From NCBI GenBank assembly GCA_049604415.1, contig JBMYTN010000029.1, positions 1 to 53,457 of the forward strand: a DNA stretch of 53,457 bases. The letters are read 5' to 3'. Position 1 is the stretch's first letter, and each line of letters opens with the position of its first letter. Origin of the DNA: JBMYTN01 sp049604415. Its GTDB lineage: Bacteria; Pseudomonadota; Alphaproteobacteria; Rhodospirillales; Rhodospirillaceae. Both the position numbers and the translations under genes were made by a program. Shown here piece by piece: positions 25,728 to 34,853 of this stretch. A model generated the notes under the pieces. It was not told the DNA's origin, ran no database searches, and saw only the letters and a list, made by a program, of their open reading frames with translations.

Positions 25728-28700
25728 TTATCCGGGCATGCGGCGCAGATCCAAGGTCATGGGGAAATCCGGATTGGCCTCGCCCGGGGGCGGATCAAAC
25801 TGTCCCATGCCATGGCCAAAGGTGAAGAAGCGGGCCAAGCGTCGGCTCTCTGCCTCATTGGCGTTGACCGGGAAGGTTTCATAATTGCGACCGCCCGGAT
25901 GGGCCACATGATAGGTGCAGCCGCCCAAGGAGCGCCGGTTCCAGCTGTCATAAATGTCAAAGGTCAGCGGAGCATGGGGGCCGATGGTCGGATGCAGGCA
26001 AGACGCTGGCCACCAGGCCCGGAAGCGGACTCCGGCGACGGTTTCGCCCGGTGTTCCGGTGGCGTTCAACGGCATGGAGCGGCCATTGCACAGCACTTGG
26101 TGGCGTCCGGCGACCATGCCGGTCACTTTGACCTGTAGACGCTCTACGGAGCTGTCGACAAAGCGCACCGTGCCACCGGAGCCCGGCTCTTCACCCATGA
26201 CATGCCAAGGCTCCAAGGCGTGGCGGATTTCCATCTCGACGCCGCCATGGCGGACCGCACCATAGCGCGGGAAGCGGAATTCCACATGGGGGGCAAACCA
26301 GGCCGGATCGAAGGGATAGCCCGCCGCTGACAATGCGGAGAGCACATCGCGCAGATCTTCTTCAATGAAGTGCGGCAGCATGAAGCGGTCGCGTAGCGCA
26401 TTGCCCCAGCGCACCGGAGCAGCGCGATAGGGTTCGCGCCAGAACCAAGCGATCAGAGCCCGCAGCATCAATTGCTGCACCACAGACATCCGGGCATGGG
26501 GCGGCATTTCAAAGCTGCGGAACTCCACCAGCCCCAACCGTCCGGTGCTGCTGTCCGGAGAAAACAGCTTGTCGATGCAAATCTCGGCCCGGTGGGTGTT
26601 GCCGGTGACATCGATCAGTAGATTGCGCATCACCCGGTCCACCAACCAGGGCTGGACCCCGGCGGCTTCCGCCTCTTCCTTGCGGGGCAGGCTGTCCAGG
26701 GCCAAGCCCAGCTCATAGAGCGTATCATCCCGGGCTTCATCCACCCGAGGCGCTTGGCTGGTTGGGCCGATGAACAGGCCGGAGAACAGGTAGGAGAGGC
26801 TGGGATGGTTCTGCCAGAACCGCACCAGGGAGCCGAGCAAATCGGGCCGGCGCAGGAACGGGCTGTCCGCAGGCGACGGGCCGCCGACGACCAAATGGTT
26901 GCCGCCCCCGGTGCCGACATGGCGGCCATCGACCATGAATTTTTCCGTACCCAGCCGGTTTTGCCGGGCCTCTTCATAGAGGCTGGTGGTGGTGTCCACC
27001 ACTTCCTGGAAGCTGGCGGCGGGGTGAATATTGACCTCGATCACTCCCGGGTCCGGCGTGATCTTTACCACATGGATACGGTGATCCTGCGGCGGCGGAT
27101 ATCCTTCAATGATCACTGGGCTGTCGGCAGCAGCGGCGGCATCTTCGACCTTGGCAATCAGGTCCAGATAGTCTTCCAGATGCTCCACCGGCGGCATGAA
27201 CACATGCAGCACGCCATTGCGGCTCTCGACGCTGATGGCGGTGCGGACCGGGCCGCCCAAGCCTTTTTCATCGGGCGGTTCCGGTTTGACCTCGGGCAGT
27301 TTTTGCCCCTGGATCCCGGGGCCGGACAGCGGACCGCTATTGTCCGCAGAACCGGGCGAGGCGGGCAATGCGGTTTGCTGGCGCAAAGGCGGACGCCGTC
27401 GCCGGGTTGGCGGCGGCGGGTCCGGCAAAGGCGGGCGGTAGGAAAACGGATCGGCCCCATAGACATAGGGGTAAGAAATCGCGGCCACATAGGGCAGGCT
27501 GTCGAGCGGGATGCGCAGCCCCATGGTGGAGTCGCCTGGGATCAGATAGAGCCGCCCTTGGCGGAATTTCCAAATCTCGGACATCCATCGCGGGGCTTGG
27601 GCCGGAGAATTCCAGCGCTGCACCGGCAACACAAAGCCGGTGATTTGCGACAGCCCGCGTTCGAACACCCGTGCGATCCGATCCCGGGTCTGGGGATCTT
27701 CGATCTTGTTGTCTTCCGGCGTCACATTGAAGGGCAGCTTGGCTTCCTGCTCGATGAAATGCCAGGGATCTTCATAGGCCTCGATGATCGCCTCATCGGA
27801 GATCTGAAGGGAGTCCGTCAAAGCGTGAATGAAGGTGCGCGCATCTTCGATGCTGTCCTGGCCAGCGATGTTGGGGCTGGCCAACAGCTCCCGGTCGCGC
27901 CAAATCGGTTTGCCATCCTTGCGCCAGATCAGTTGATGGGCCCAGCGCGGCAATTGCTCGCCGGGATACCATTTGCCCTGGCCGAAAATCAGCAAGCCGC
28001 TGGTTTGGCCGGGATTGTTCGCATCCTGGGGCACCCAGCGGTCCTGAAGCCGTTTGATCAGGGTGGTGGCCAGAAATTCCTTATTCGGCCCCACCGCATC
28101 GGTGTTCCACTCCGGACCCTCCATATCGTCAATGGAGACGAAGGTGGGTTCGCCGCCCATGGTCAGACGGACATCGCCCTCGACCAATTCCTTGTCCACC
28201 GCTGTGCCCAAGGCCAGCACGGAGTCCCATTGCTCTTCCGTATAGGGCTTGGTGACGCGGGGGCTTTCATAGATCCGGGTCACGCCCATGTGGAAATCAA
28301 AGGTGGTCTCGCAGGGCTCGACCAACCCGGAAACCGGGGCTGCGGACGGTGTATCAGGCGTGGCCGCCAAGGGAATATGGCCTTCCCCGGCAAACAATCC
28401 GCTGGTCGGGTCCAGCCCGACCCACCCGGCACCGGGCAAATAGACCTCGGTCCAGGCATGCAGGTCAGTGAAGTCTTCCTCGGGCCCGCTGGGGCCATCC
28501 AGGCTCTTTTCATCGGCGGTCAGCTGGATCAGATAGCCCGAGACAAAGCGGGCAGCAAAGCCGAGATGGCGCAGCAACTGCACCAGCAACCAGGCCGAAT
28601 CCCGACAGGAGCCTTTTTTCAGGGACAGGGTTTCTTCCGGCGTTTGCACACCGGGCTCCATGCGGACCACATAGCCAATGTCCTGCTGCAATTGGGCATT

Positions 28701-29144
28701 GATCCCGACCAGGAAGTCGGTGGTCTTGCGCGGGGTGCGGTCGACGGAGTCAATCAAGGCCTGCAAGAGCGGACCCGGGGTGATCATTTTGCGGAACGGG
28801 GCCAGTTCTTCGCCCAAATCCTCCGCATAGTTGAACGGATAGTCCTCCGCATAGGGCTCCAGGAAATAGTCAAACGGATTGTAGACCGCCATATCGGCGA
28901 CCAGATCGACTTCGACGGAGAAATGTTCGACCTTCTCCGGAAACACGATCCGGGCCAGCCAATTGGAATGGGGATCCTGCTGCCAATTGATAAAATGCGG
29001 TTCCGGCGAGATCCGCAGGGAATAGGACAGCACATTGGTCCGGCTATGCGGGGCAGGGCGGAGACGGATAATTTGCGGTGACATCGTCACCCGGCGGTCA
29101 TAATGGTAGACGGTCTTGTGATTGAGCGCGACGTGAATGCTCAT
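25728..29144 (-). CDS. Transglutaminase-DUF2126 fusion protein
   Basis: A 1138-aa cytosolic protein. The N-terminal transglutaminase has a beta leader (ALNHKTVYHYDRRVTMSPQ) and the triad C180 (KKGSCRDSAW), H229 (TDLHAWTEV) and D245 (GLDPTSG). From about residue 300 the large DUF2126 region follows (VRLTMGGEPTFVSIDDMEG and GKWYPGEQLPRWAHQLIWR). A proline-rich linker (about 557-620) divides it into two parts. The length and order match the standard form of this family. It is the first gene of an operon with the ATP-grasp/alpha-E gene, a second transglutaminase and a membrane protein. The chemistry is predicted peptide ligation or processing; no substrate is known. Confidence 0.9.
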   Translation of the reverse strand: MSIHVALNHKTVYHYDRRVTMSPQIIRLRPAPHSRTNVLSYSLRISPEPHFINWQQDPHSNWLARIVFPEKVEHFSVEVDLVADMAVYNPFDYFLEPYAEDYPFNYAEDLGEELAPFRKMITPGPLLQALIDSVDRTPRKTTDFLVGINAQLQQDIGYVVRMEPGVQTPEETLSLKKGSCRDSAWLLVQLLRHLGFAARFVSGYLIQLTADEKSLDGPSGPEEDFTDLHAWTEVYLPGAGWVGLDPTSGLFAGEGHIPLAATPDTPSAAPVSGLVEPCETTFDFHMGVTRIYESPRVTKPYTEEQWDSVLALGTAVDKELVEGDVRLTMGGEPTFVSIDDMEGPEWNTDAVGPNKEFLATTLIKRLQDRWVPQDANNPGQTSGLLIFGQGKWYPGEQLPRWAHQLIWRKDGKPIWRDRELLASPNIAGQDSIEDARTFIHALTDSLQISDEAIIEAYEDPWHFIEQEAKLPFNVTPEDNKIEDPQTRDRIARVFERGLSQITGFVLPVQRWNSPAQAPRWMSEIWKFRQGRLYLIPGDSTMGLRIPLDSLPYVAAISYPYVYGADPFSYRPPLPDPPPPTRRRRPPLRQQTALPASPGSADNSGPLSGPGIQGQKLPEVKPEPPDEKGLGGPVRTAISVESRNGVLHVFMPPVEHLEDYLDLIAKVEDAAAAADSPVIIEGYPPPQDHRIHVVKITPDPGVIEVNIHPAASFQEVVDTTTSLYEEARQNRLGTEKFMVDGRHVGTGGGNHLVVGGPSPADSPFLRRPDLLGSLVRFWQNHPSLSYLFSGLFIGPTSQAPRVDEARDDTLYELGLALDSLPRKEEAEAAGVQPWLVDRVMRNLLIDVTGNTHRAEICIDKLFSPDSSTGRLGLVEFRSFEMPPHARMSVVQQLMLRALIAWFWREPYRAAPVRWGNALRDRFMLPHFIEEDLRDVLSALSAAGYPFDPAWFAPHVEFRFPRYGAVRHGGVEMEIRHALEPWHVMGEEPGSGGTVRFVDSSVERLQVKVTGMVAGRHQVLCNGRSMPLNATGTPGETVAGVRFRAWWPASCLHPTIGPHAPLTFDIYDSWNRRSLGGCTYHVAHPGGRNYETFPVNANEAESRRLARFFTFGHGMGQFDPPPGEANPDFPMTLDLRRMPG

Positions 29145-29416
29145 CTGTACCCCTCAGCCCTTTCGAAACCCACTGGTTGGTATCGGACATTGCTGCGCAC
29201 TTGGCAAGCGGGGTGGTTCTACCCGGGGGCGGGTGTGGCCGTCCTGCAACCACATCAACGCCCCTGCGCCGAAATTGCACGCCTGAGAGATGCCAATGCG
29301 CGCAAAGATGCGGATGGCGTGATCGGCAAAGCCGTGAAATCGCTCTGCTTTCCATTTGCATGCACCCCGTGATGCTGCCACGCTACCCTCAGAAGCCGTA
29401 AACGAGGTCCAAATCC
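29145..29416. other. Divergent promoter region, transglutaminase operon versus dgcN-like pair
   Basis: A 272-nt stretch separates the divergent starts at 29144 and 29417. It must hold both promoters. I see no strong -35/-10 pairs, no clear operator and no small gene. Confidence 0.4.
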
Positions 29417-30421
29417 ATGAGCCTGCGACAGCCCTATTTGATGTTCCTTGGCGATGCCGCCGACCAACTGGCGGCAAAAACAGCGATTGGCATCCATTAT
29501 TGGCGCCCGGATTGGTGTTTGGGCCAGATGACCTTGCCGGGCTGTCAGGCGGATCTGGGGCTGCCCGAGATGTCCTTGGCCGAGGCTGCGGACAAAGGAG
29601 TCGGCACCCTGGTGATCGGAGTGGCCAACCGGGGCGGTGTGTTTTCTCCAGCCTGGGTGGAGGCCTGCAAACAGGCTCTGGAGCTGGGCATGGATGTGGC
29701 CTCCGGGCTGCATGAACGGCTGGCCTCGGTGCCTATTTTGGCCGAAACGGCAGCCAAAACCGGTCGGGAGCTATTCGATCTGCGCCATCCCAAAGACGTC
29801 ACCACCATCGCCACCGGCGCGCCAAGGGCGGGCCGCCGCATGCTGGCGGTCGGCACCGATTGTTCGGTTGGCAAGATGTTCACCATGCTGGCGGTGGAGC
29901 GGGAAATGAAGGCCCGGGGCTGGAAAGCTGATTTCCGCGCCACCGGTCAAACCGGGATTTTCATTGCCGGAACCGGGATCTCCGTCGATGCGGTGGTCTC
30001 CGACTTCTTGGCGGGTTCGGTCGAAGATCTCTCCCCGGCCAATGAACCCGACCATTGGGACCTGATCGAGGGCCAGGGCAGCCTGTTTCACCCGTCCTTT
30101 GCCGGGGTCAGCCTCGGCTTGTTGCATGGGGCTCAGGCCGAGGCCTTGGTGATGTGTCACCAGCCGGGCCGCGAGCATATGCGCGGCCTGCCAGGGCGGC
30201 CATTGCCGAGCCTGGAAGAGTGTATTGCGTTGAATGAGCAATGCGCCGCCTTGACCGCTCCTGGCGCCAAGGTGATTGCCATTGCCGCCAATACCTCGGC
30301 CATGACCGAGGCGGAGGCCGAAGCCTATTTGAGCGAAACGGCGGCCCGTTTGGGCATGCCTTGTGTCGATCCCGTCCGCAGCGGTGTCGCGGCATTGGTG
30401 GATGCGGTGGCGACATTGTGA
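29417..30421 (+). CDS. DUF1611 P-loop protein, DgcN-like
   Basis: A 334-aa protein of the DUF1611 family. The nucleotide-binding-like segment GTDCSVGKM is at residues 146-154, followed by RATGQTGIFIAG and the acidic EGQGSL. A DUF1611 protein called DgcN was reported with an epimerase (DgcA) in a D-glutamate catabolic route, where it acts as an N-acyltransferase. The neighbour here is an enolase-superfamily epimerase starting inside its stop codon, so the pair fits that system. The assignment rests on family and neighbourhood, not on substrate-binding residues I can identify. Confidence 0.8.
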   Translation: MSLRQPYLMFLGDAADQLAAKTAIGIHYWRPDWCLGQMTLPGCQADLGLPEMSLAEAADKGVGTLVIGVANRGGVFSPAWVEACKQALELGMDVASGLHERLASVPILAETAAKTGRELFDLRHPKDVTTIATGAPRAGRRMLAVGTDCSVGKMFTMLAVEREMKARGWKADFRATGQTGIFIAGTGISVDAVVSDFLAGSVEDLSPANEPDHWDLIEGQGSLFHPSFAGVSLGLLHGAQAEALVMCHQPGREHMRGLPGRPLPSLEECIALNEQCAALTAPGAKVIAIAANTSAMTEAEAEAYLSETAARLGMPCVDPVRSGVAALVDAVATL

Positions 30422-31530
30422 CCCAGCCCCTGACCATCGATGTCGCTGCGGATGTTTTTCCCATCGCCGGGTCGTTTCGGATTTCCCGGGGGGCGAAGAC
30501 CGAAGCCCATGTGGTGGTGGTGCGCATGGTGCTTCGGGGCGGGGGCCAAGAGTGGCAAGGCTGGGGCGAATGTGTGCCTTATGCCCGCTATGGCGAGACG
30601 GTCGAGGGCTGCCTGGCCCAGGCTGGTTTGGTCGCCCGAACCCTTGAGAAGGACGCGCTGAAGGCCTTGGGAGCAAAAAAAGGGCCGGGGGAAAGCTTAG
30701 CGGCGGACTTGGCGGCTGTTCTTGCCGCCCTGCAGGAGCGTTTGCAGGAGATTTTGGCACCAGGGGCGGCGCGCAATGCGGTGGATTGTGCCTTATGGGA
30801 TCTCCGGGCAGCAGTGGCGGGGCAGTCCGTGCGCGCCTTGCTCGGGTTGCCCGCACTGTTGGCACCGCTGCGCACGGCGGAGACCCTGTCCCTTGATGCA
30901 CCCGCAGCGATGGCAGCCCGGGCCAAGGCAAAAGCCGATCGGCCGCTGTTAAAGCTGAAGCTGGGAGCGGAGAAGTCTGCCGACTGCCTGAAGGCCATTC
31001 GTGCCGCAGCACCCGAGGCCGCATTGATTGTCGATGCCAATGAGGCCTGGGCACCGGAGGCGCTGCCGGAATTGTTTGCGCTCTGTTCAGAGCTGGGGGT
31101 GGCGATGATTGAGCAGCCATTGCCTGCCGACGACGATCAGGCATTGGCGGAGATTGCCCGCCCGGTTCCGGTTTATGCCGACGAAAGTTGCCATACCGCC
31201 GAAGGTCTGGCAGCGTTGAAAGACCGCTATGACGGAATCAACATCAAATTGGACAAGACCGGTGGGCTGACGGGTGCCCTGACCTTGGCCCAGGCCGCCG
31301 AAGCAGAAAATCTGGAGATCATGATCGGGTGCATGTTGGCGACCTCCTTGGCCATGGCGCCCGGGCTGGTCCTGGCGGATCGGGCGGCTTTTGTGGATCT
31401 GGATGGACCGGTGCTGTTGGCGCGGGACCGTCCCGGAGGGTTGCGTATAGAACAGGGCTGGATCCAAGTTCCGGCACCAGAAAACAATACAACCCCTTTC
31501 CTTTGGGGTAGGCTGGGAGCACAGACCTAA
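30418..31530 (+). CDS. Dipeptide epimerase (enolase superfamily), DgcA-like
   Basis: A 370-aa protein that starts at GTG 30418, overlapping the upstream stop as GTGA; a longer in-frame start lies deep in the neighbour and is rejected. Enolase-superfamily residues are in place: KLK (K179, K181), metal ligands D206 (VDANEAW), E232 (IEQPLP) and D255 (YADES), and a second catalytic lysine (INIKLDK, about 277-280). The ending DLDGP is the DxD type seen in dipeptide epimerases. It probably racemises Ala-Glu-type dipeptides or N-acylated glutamate; with the DUF1611 partner, the latter is favoured. Confidence 0.85.
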   Translation: MTQPLTIDVAADVFPIAGSFRISRGAKTEAHVVVVRMVLRGGGQEWQGWGECVPYARYGETVEGCLAQAGLVARTLEKDALKALGAKKGPGESLAADLAAVLAALQERLQEILAPGAARNAVDCALWDLRAAVAGQSVRALLGLPALLAPLRTAETLSLDAPAAMAARAKAKADRPLLKLKLGAEKSADCLKAIRAAAPEAALIVDANEAWAPEALPELFALCSELGVAMIEQPLPADDDQALAEIARPVPVYADESCHTAEGLAALKDRYDGINIKLDKTGGLTGALTLAQAAEAENLEIMIGCMLATSLAMAPGLVLADRAAFVDLDGPVLLARDRPGGLRIEQGWIQVPAPENNTTPFLWGRLGAQT

Positions 31531-31677
31531 TCTTTTGGCATAACAAGACGTTGGTCAGACCCTGAATTCTGGTTAATTTACTTTCCGGATCAGGAAGCAT
31601 AGAGTCTCCACAACAAAAATATGGACTATGTGCGAAATTGAGGTGGTCTTCCAAAAAGCGGATACAGGCGGGACAAG

Positions 31678-32928
31678 ATGGGGTCGGAGAACAATAAAAT
31701 AGCGTCCGCAATGGCGCGATTAACCGATGACTTACATGGAGAGTCGATCTCGGTTCTGATCAACCCGTCCAGCCACACGCCCTTGGTGCAGCGTCGGCGT
31801 GCTTTGATGATCATCAGCCGGGTGCGTTGGGTGGCGATGACCTTTGCCGTCCTGACCCCGATTTGGATTGTCATTGATGTCTTGATGTTCCCCTGGCCCT
31901 TATCCGGCCTGCTCACCGGTCTGCGCATCGCGGCGACCATTGCCTTTACCGCCATTGCTTTGGGCTATCGCAGCGCTGAGCGCCCGGCCTTTGCCTTGAT
32001 GGCGCTGGGATCCTTGCTGGCGATCCCCTGCTTCTTTTTCATCATCAGTGTCCCGATGATCACCTCCTTTGACCTGTCGCCGATGCAACAGGTTTTCGCA
32101 TCGGGCTATGCCTTCCTACCCTTCGTCATGGTTGCCGGCATCGCGGTGTTTCCCATCACCTTGGCCGAAGGGGCTCTGTTCTCCACCCCGCTGATCCTGA
32201 GCATGGCCGGTGTGGCCTTTATGGGCTTCAATATTGACCCGTTTAACTATTATCTCGGCGCGTTGTGGCTCTTGGTGTTGCTGGCCACCGTGGCCACTCT
32301 GGCGGGCATGAGCCAGTTGCATTTCATGTCGGCTTTGGTCAATCAGGCCGCCCATGATGCCTTGACCAAATGCTACAACCGTCGGGTTGGGGAAGAACTG
32401 TTGGACGTCCAGGCCAATACAGCCATTCGGACTGGCTTGCCGATGTCTTTGGCCTTTGTCGATTTGGACAATTTCAAGTCCGTCAATGATCGCTTTGGCC
32501 ATGATGAGGGCGACAAGACCTTGCGGCGGGCTTCGGAAGCCTTCCGCAAAATCCTGCGGCGCGGGGATATTGTGGTGCGCTGGGGCGGCGAAGAGTTCCT
32601 TCTGGTGATGCCGAACACTGATGGGGTCGGTGCCCTGCGGGCGGTGGAACGGATCCACGAAATCACCATGGGCAAACGCCCGGATGGAACCTTCCAAACC
32701 GCGAGCATTGGCATTTCAGAACTGCTGAGCGATGAATGCCGGAATTGGTCCGAATTGGTCGAGATCGCCGATAAGCGGATGTATATGGCCAAGCAGTCAG
32801 GGCGGAATCGCACCATTGGTCTAAAGGGCGAGACCTCGGTCTTTGAAATGGCCGACCCGGATCAAGACGGGTCAACGGACACTAAGGCGACCCAGTCCGA
32901 GGAGTCTCTGGACGTCGGTGTGGGCTAA
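31678..32928 (+). CDS. Membrane-bound diguanylate cyclase
   Basis: A 416-aa protein. Six or so hydrophobic helices between residues 43 and 215 form a membrane sensor region. A GGDEF domain follows (about 225-390), opening DALTKCYNRR, with FVDLDNFKSVNDRFGH and the catalytic GGEEF at 303-307. An RxxD inhibitory site (R294, D297) lies five residues before it, so product inhibition by c-di-GMP is likely. It makes c-di-GMP from two GTP. The C-terminal 35 residues are polar and acidic. It ends convergently with, and overlaps by 4 nt, the PhoD-like gene. Confidence 0.93.
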   Translation: MGSENNKIASAMARLTDDLHGESISVLINPSSHTPLVQRRRALMIISRVRWVAMTFAVLTPIWIVIDVLMFPWPLSGLLTGLRIAATIAFTAIALGYRSAERPAFALMALGSLLAIPCFFFIISVPMITSFDLSPMQQVFASGYAFLPFVMVAGIAVFPITLAEGALFSTPLILSMAGVAFMGFNIDPFNYYLGALWLLVLLATVATLAGMSQLHFMSALVNQAAHDALTKCYNRRVGEELLDVQANTAIRTGLPMSLAFVDLDNFKSVNDRFGHDEGDKTLRRASEAFRKILRRGDIVVRWGGEEFLLVMPNTDGVGALRAVERIHEITMGKRPDGTFQTASIGISELLSDECRNWSELVEIADKRMYMAKQSGRNRTIGLKGETSVFEMADPDQDGSTDTKATQSEESLDVGVG

Positions 32929-34586
32929 ATCGCTGGAGAGGTCGTCATCGGCTGCGCGACGGGCAGGTCTAAAGCCCTAAACCCACCTTTTTCCAAATGC
33001 CAGACCGCCTGGGCCGCGTGGTTGGGTGCGGGTCCCAGCCTCAGGATCAAGGCCGAGGGTTTCGGATCAAACGCACCAATCCCCAAAGGCCCGAGCCCTT
33101 TGGGGCGTTCTCCGGGTTTGGCCAAAGCCTGAAGGGACCATTCCAACCCGCCTGCGCTGCGCAACCGACTTCCCAACAGGCTGGTCACCAGGGCTTGCCA
33201 GAAGGGGCGCGGACGGCGGCCCATGCCGCTGAGATGCAATTGCTGCAGGACCGGTCCGTCCGCAGCGTTTTCGGGGGCGGCGGCCCAGGGCGGCGTCGCC
33301 CACTGGGCATTGGCGAGGCCATTCATCCGGGCTCCGGCAGACACCAATGTCAGCGGCCCTTGGGCGCGGCGCAAATGCGCGCCCAGCAGGGCTAAGAGTG
33401 CGGCGCGTTCCCCATGATGATGGCGGGCACTGAACTGATCCGACAGATGATCGGTGAGATGGGAGGACAAACCCAGCCGGTCTGCGGTCTGTTCCAAGCG
33501 GGCCACCTCCAAACCGATCAAGGGCACCGTCAGCAAACATAGGCTGCGCGGTGATCGCTCTGCGCTGGCCAGCATTTTGCCAATGGCACTCAGTCCTTCG
33601 GGACCCAGGACGTGGTTTGGGGTTCGGCGTGCCCTCAGATCCGGGATCACCAAGGATGCTCTGCCCAGGTCTAGACAACGGTCTTCGGTCGTGGCTTGAT
33701 CCTGTTTAGGGCTGAGCTGTTGAAAGGCCGCAAAGGCTTCCCGCGCGATCTCCTGCAAGGCGGCCATGGGCTTGGTGTCTTCCAAGCGCTGGGGATGGCC
33801 GCGATATCCATCATAAATATCGCGGTCATCCCCAACCATGATGCTGGGCACCTGGGTGGCAAGACCAATTCTCGCCGCCATGGACCAGGCTTCCCGGTAA
33901 CAGGCCCGGTAATACTGTTTGGCGGCACGCCGGGCGGCGTCGGGCAGCGGCGAAACCGCATGGCGTCCGGTGAGGAAACTCTCGGCTAGAAAGGGATGGG
34001 TTGTCGTCACGCCGTCGGGATGGATTAGATCCCCGGCATGGACCAACAGATGCGGCGGGCCGCCTTGGGCGCTGCTGGCTCCGGCATTGGCGATGCGGTG
34101 CCACAGGTCTAAGGAGCGATCCAGCAGCGGCTTTCGGTCCGGCGCTGCGGCGGTGCTGGCGGCAATGGCGATCCGCAGTTCCTCATCGGGGCCTGGCAGC
34201 TTGATCTTGTGGTCCGGTTGGCCCGGTGCAATCCGGTACCAAGTTTCTCCGCCAAGGGGCACGCGCAGCGGGACCCGCCAGAGGATTTCCGTCTCCGCAT
34301 CGGCCAGATCTGGATCATCCCGATCATCAAACACCGCCTCCGGCGGTCCGCATACTGCCGGACCCGATGGCTGGGGAGGCGGCGCGTTTGCCGGGCGCAA
34401 CAGGCCGGCGGCCAATGTCCAATACTCCGGGGCCGTGTCCATGAGCAGCAGCACCGGTGGCAAAAATCCAGAGTTCGGACCTGCTGGGTCAGTGGCGCGG
34501 CTTTGAGGGGGCTCGGAAGTCAAGGACCGGTCCTGGCGTGCGGTAGAAAGTGGGGGCGGACGTTTTGGATACCGTATCGGAACCAT
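32925..34586 (-). CDS. PhoD-like metallophosphoesterase family protein
   Basis: A 553-aa protein from the ATG at 34586; one further upstream at 34646 is less likely. Recognisable PhoD-type features are LLVHAGDLIHPDG near residue 180 (GD metal motif) and IMVGDDRDIYDGYRG near 250, where the family usually has W-D-D-H-D-I. Several residues around the second motif are altered (DDRD rather than DDHD), so one metal ligand may be missing. No signal peptide is evident, unlike classical PhoD. The first 100 residues are proline-rich. The substrate is unknown. Confidence 0.65.
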   Translation of the reverse strand: MVPIRYPKRPPPLSTARQDRSLTSEPPQSRATDPAGPNSGFLPPVLLLMDTAPEYWTLAAGLLRPANAPPPQPSGPAVCGPPEAVFDDRDDPDLADAETEILWRVPLRVPLGGETWYRIAPGQPDHKIKLPGPDEELRIAIAASTAAAPDRKPLLDRSLDLWHRIANAGASSAQGGPPHLLVHAGDLIHPDGVTTTHPFLAESFLTGRHAVSPLPDAARRAAKQYYRACYREAWSMAARIGLATQVPSIMVGDDRDIYDGYRGHPQRLEDTKPMAALQEIAREAFAAFQQLSPKQDQATTEDRCLDLGRASLVIPDLRARRTPNHVLGPEGLSAIGKMLASAERSPRSLCLLTVPLIGLEVARLEQTADRLGLSSHLTDHLSDQFSARHHHGERAALLALLGAHLRRAQGPLTLVSAGARMNGLANAQWATPPWAAAPENAADGPVLQQLHLSGMGRRPRPFWQALVTSLLGSRLRSAGGLEWSLQALAKPGERPKGLGPLGIGAFDPKPSALILRLGPAPNHAAQAVWHLEKGGFRALDLPVAQPMTTSPAI

Positions 34587-34853
34587 AACAATACCGCGTT
34601 CACGGTGTGAAAGGCAAAACCAACCGCATCCCTGCCCAATGCACACAGGTTTTAGTGGAAGAAGTGAGCCGGATAATGCTGTGGGAACCGAGCGGCGGAG
34701 GGTCTAAACTCACTGTATTCAAATCATTAAAGTTATCTTGCGCGACCTTACTTGTGCGTTTTTTGAAAAAGTCCCGTGCGCTGGGCGCGCCTTGATGGGG
34801 ATTTGTGCCCTGCGTATACCTCAGCGCTTTGATAGGTGGAGTGGAGAAGAGCC
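34587..34853. other. Upstream region of pyruvate carboxylase
   Basis: A 267-nt gap between divergent starts. An AT-richer patch around 34705-34745 is the best place for the pyc promoter, though no clear consensus boxes are seen. GTGGAG-type Shine-Dalgarno sequence precedes the pyc ATG. I see no gene here. Confidence 0.35.

Noticed and set aside
26754..29081. A 775-codon open frame antisense to the DUF2126 gene, and similar long antisense frames at 4547-5560, 21355-22779 and 34821-36278
   Set aside because: They follow from GC-rich codon bias in the real genes, have no family resemblance and lie wholly opposite well-supported coding regions.
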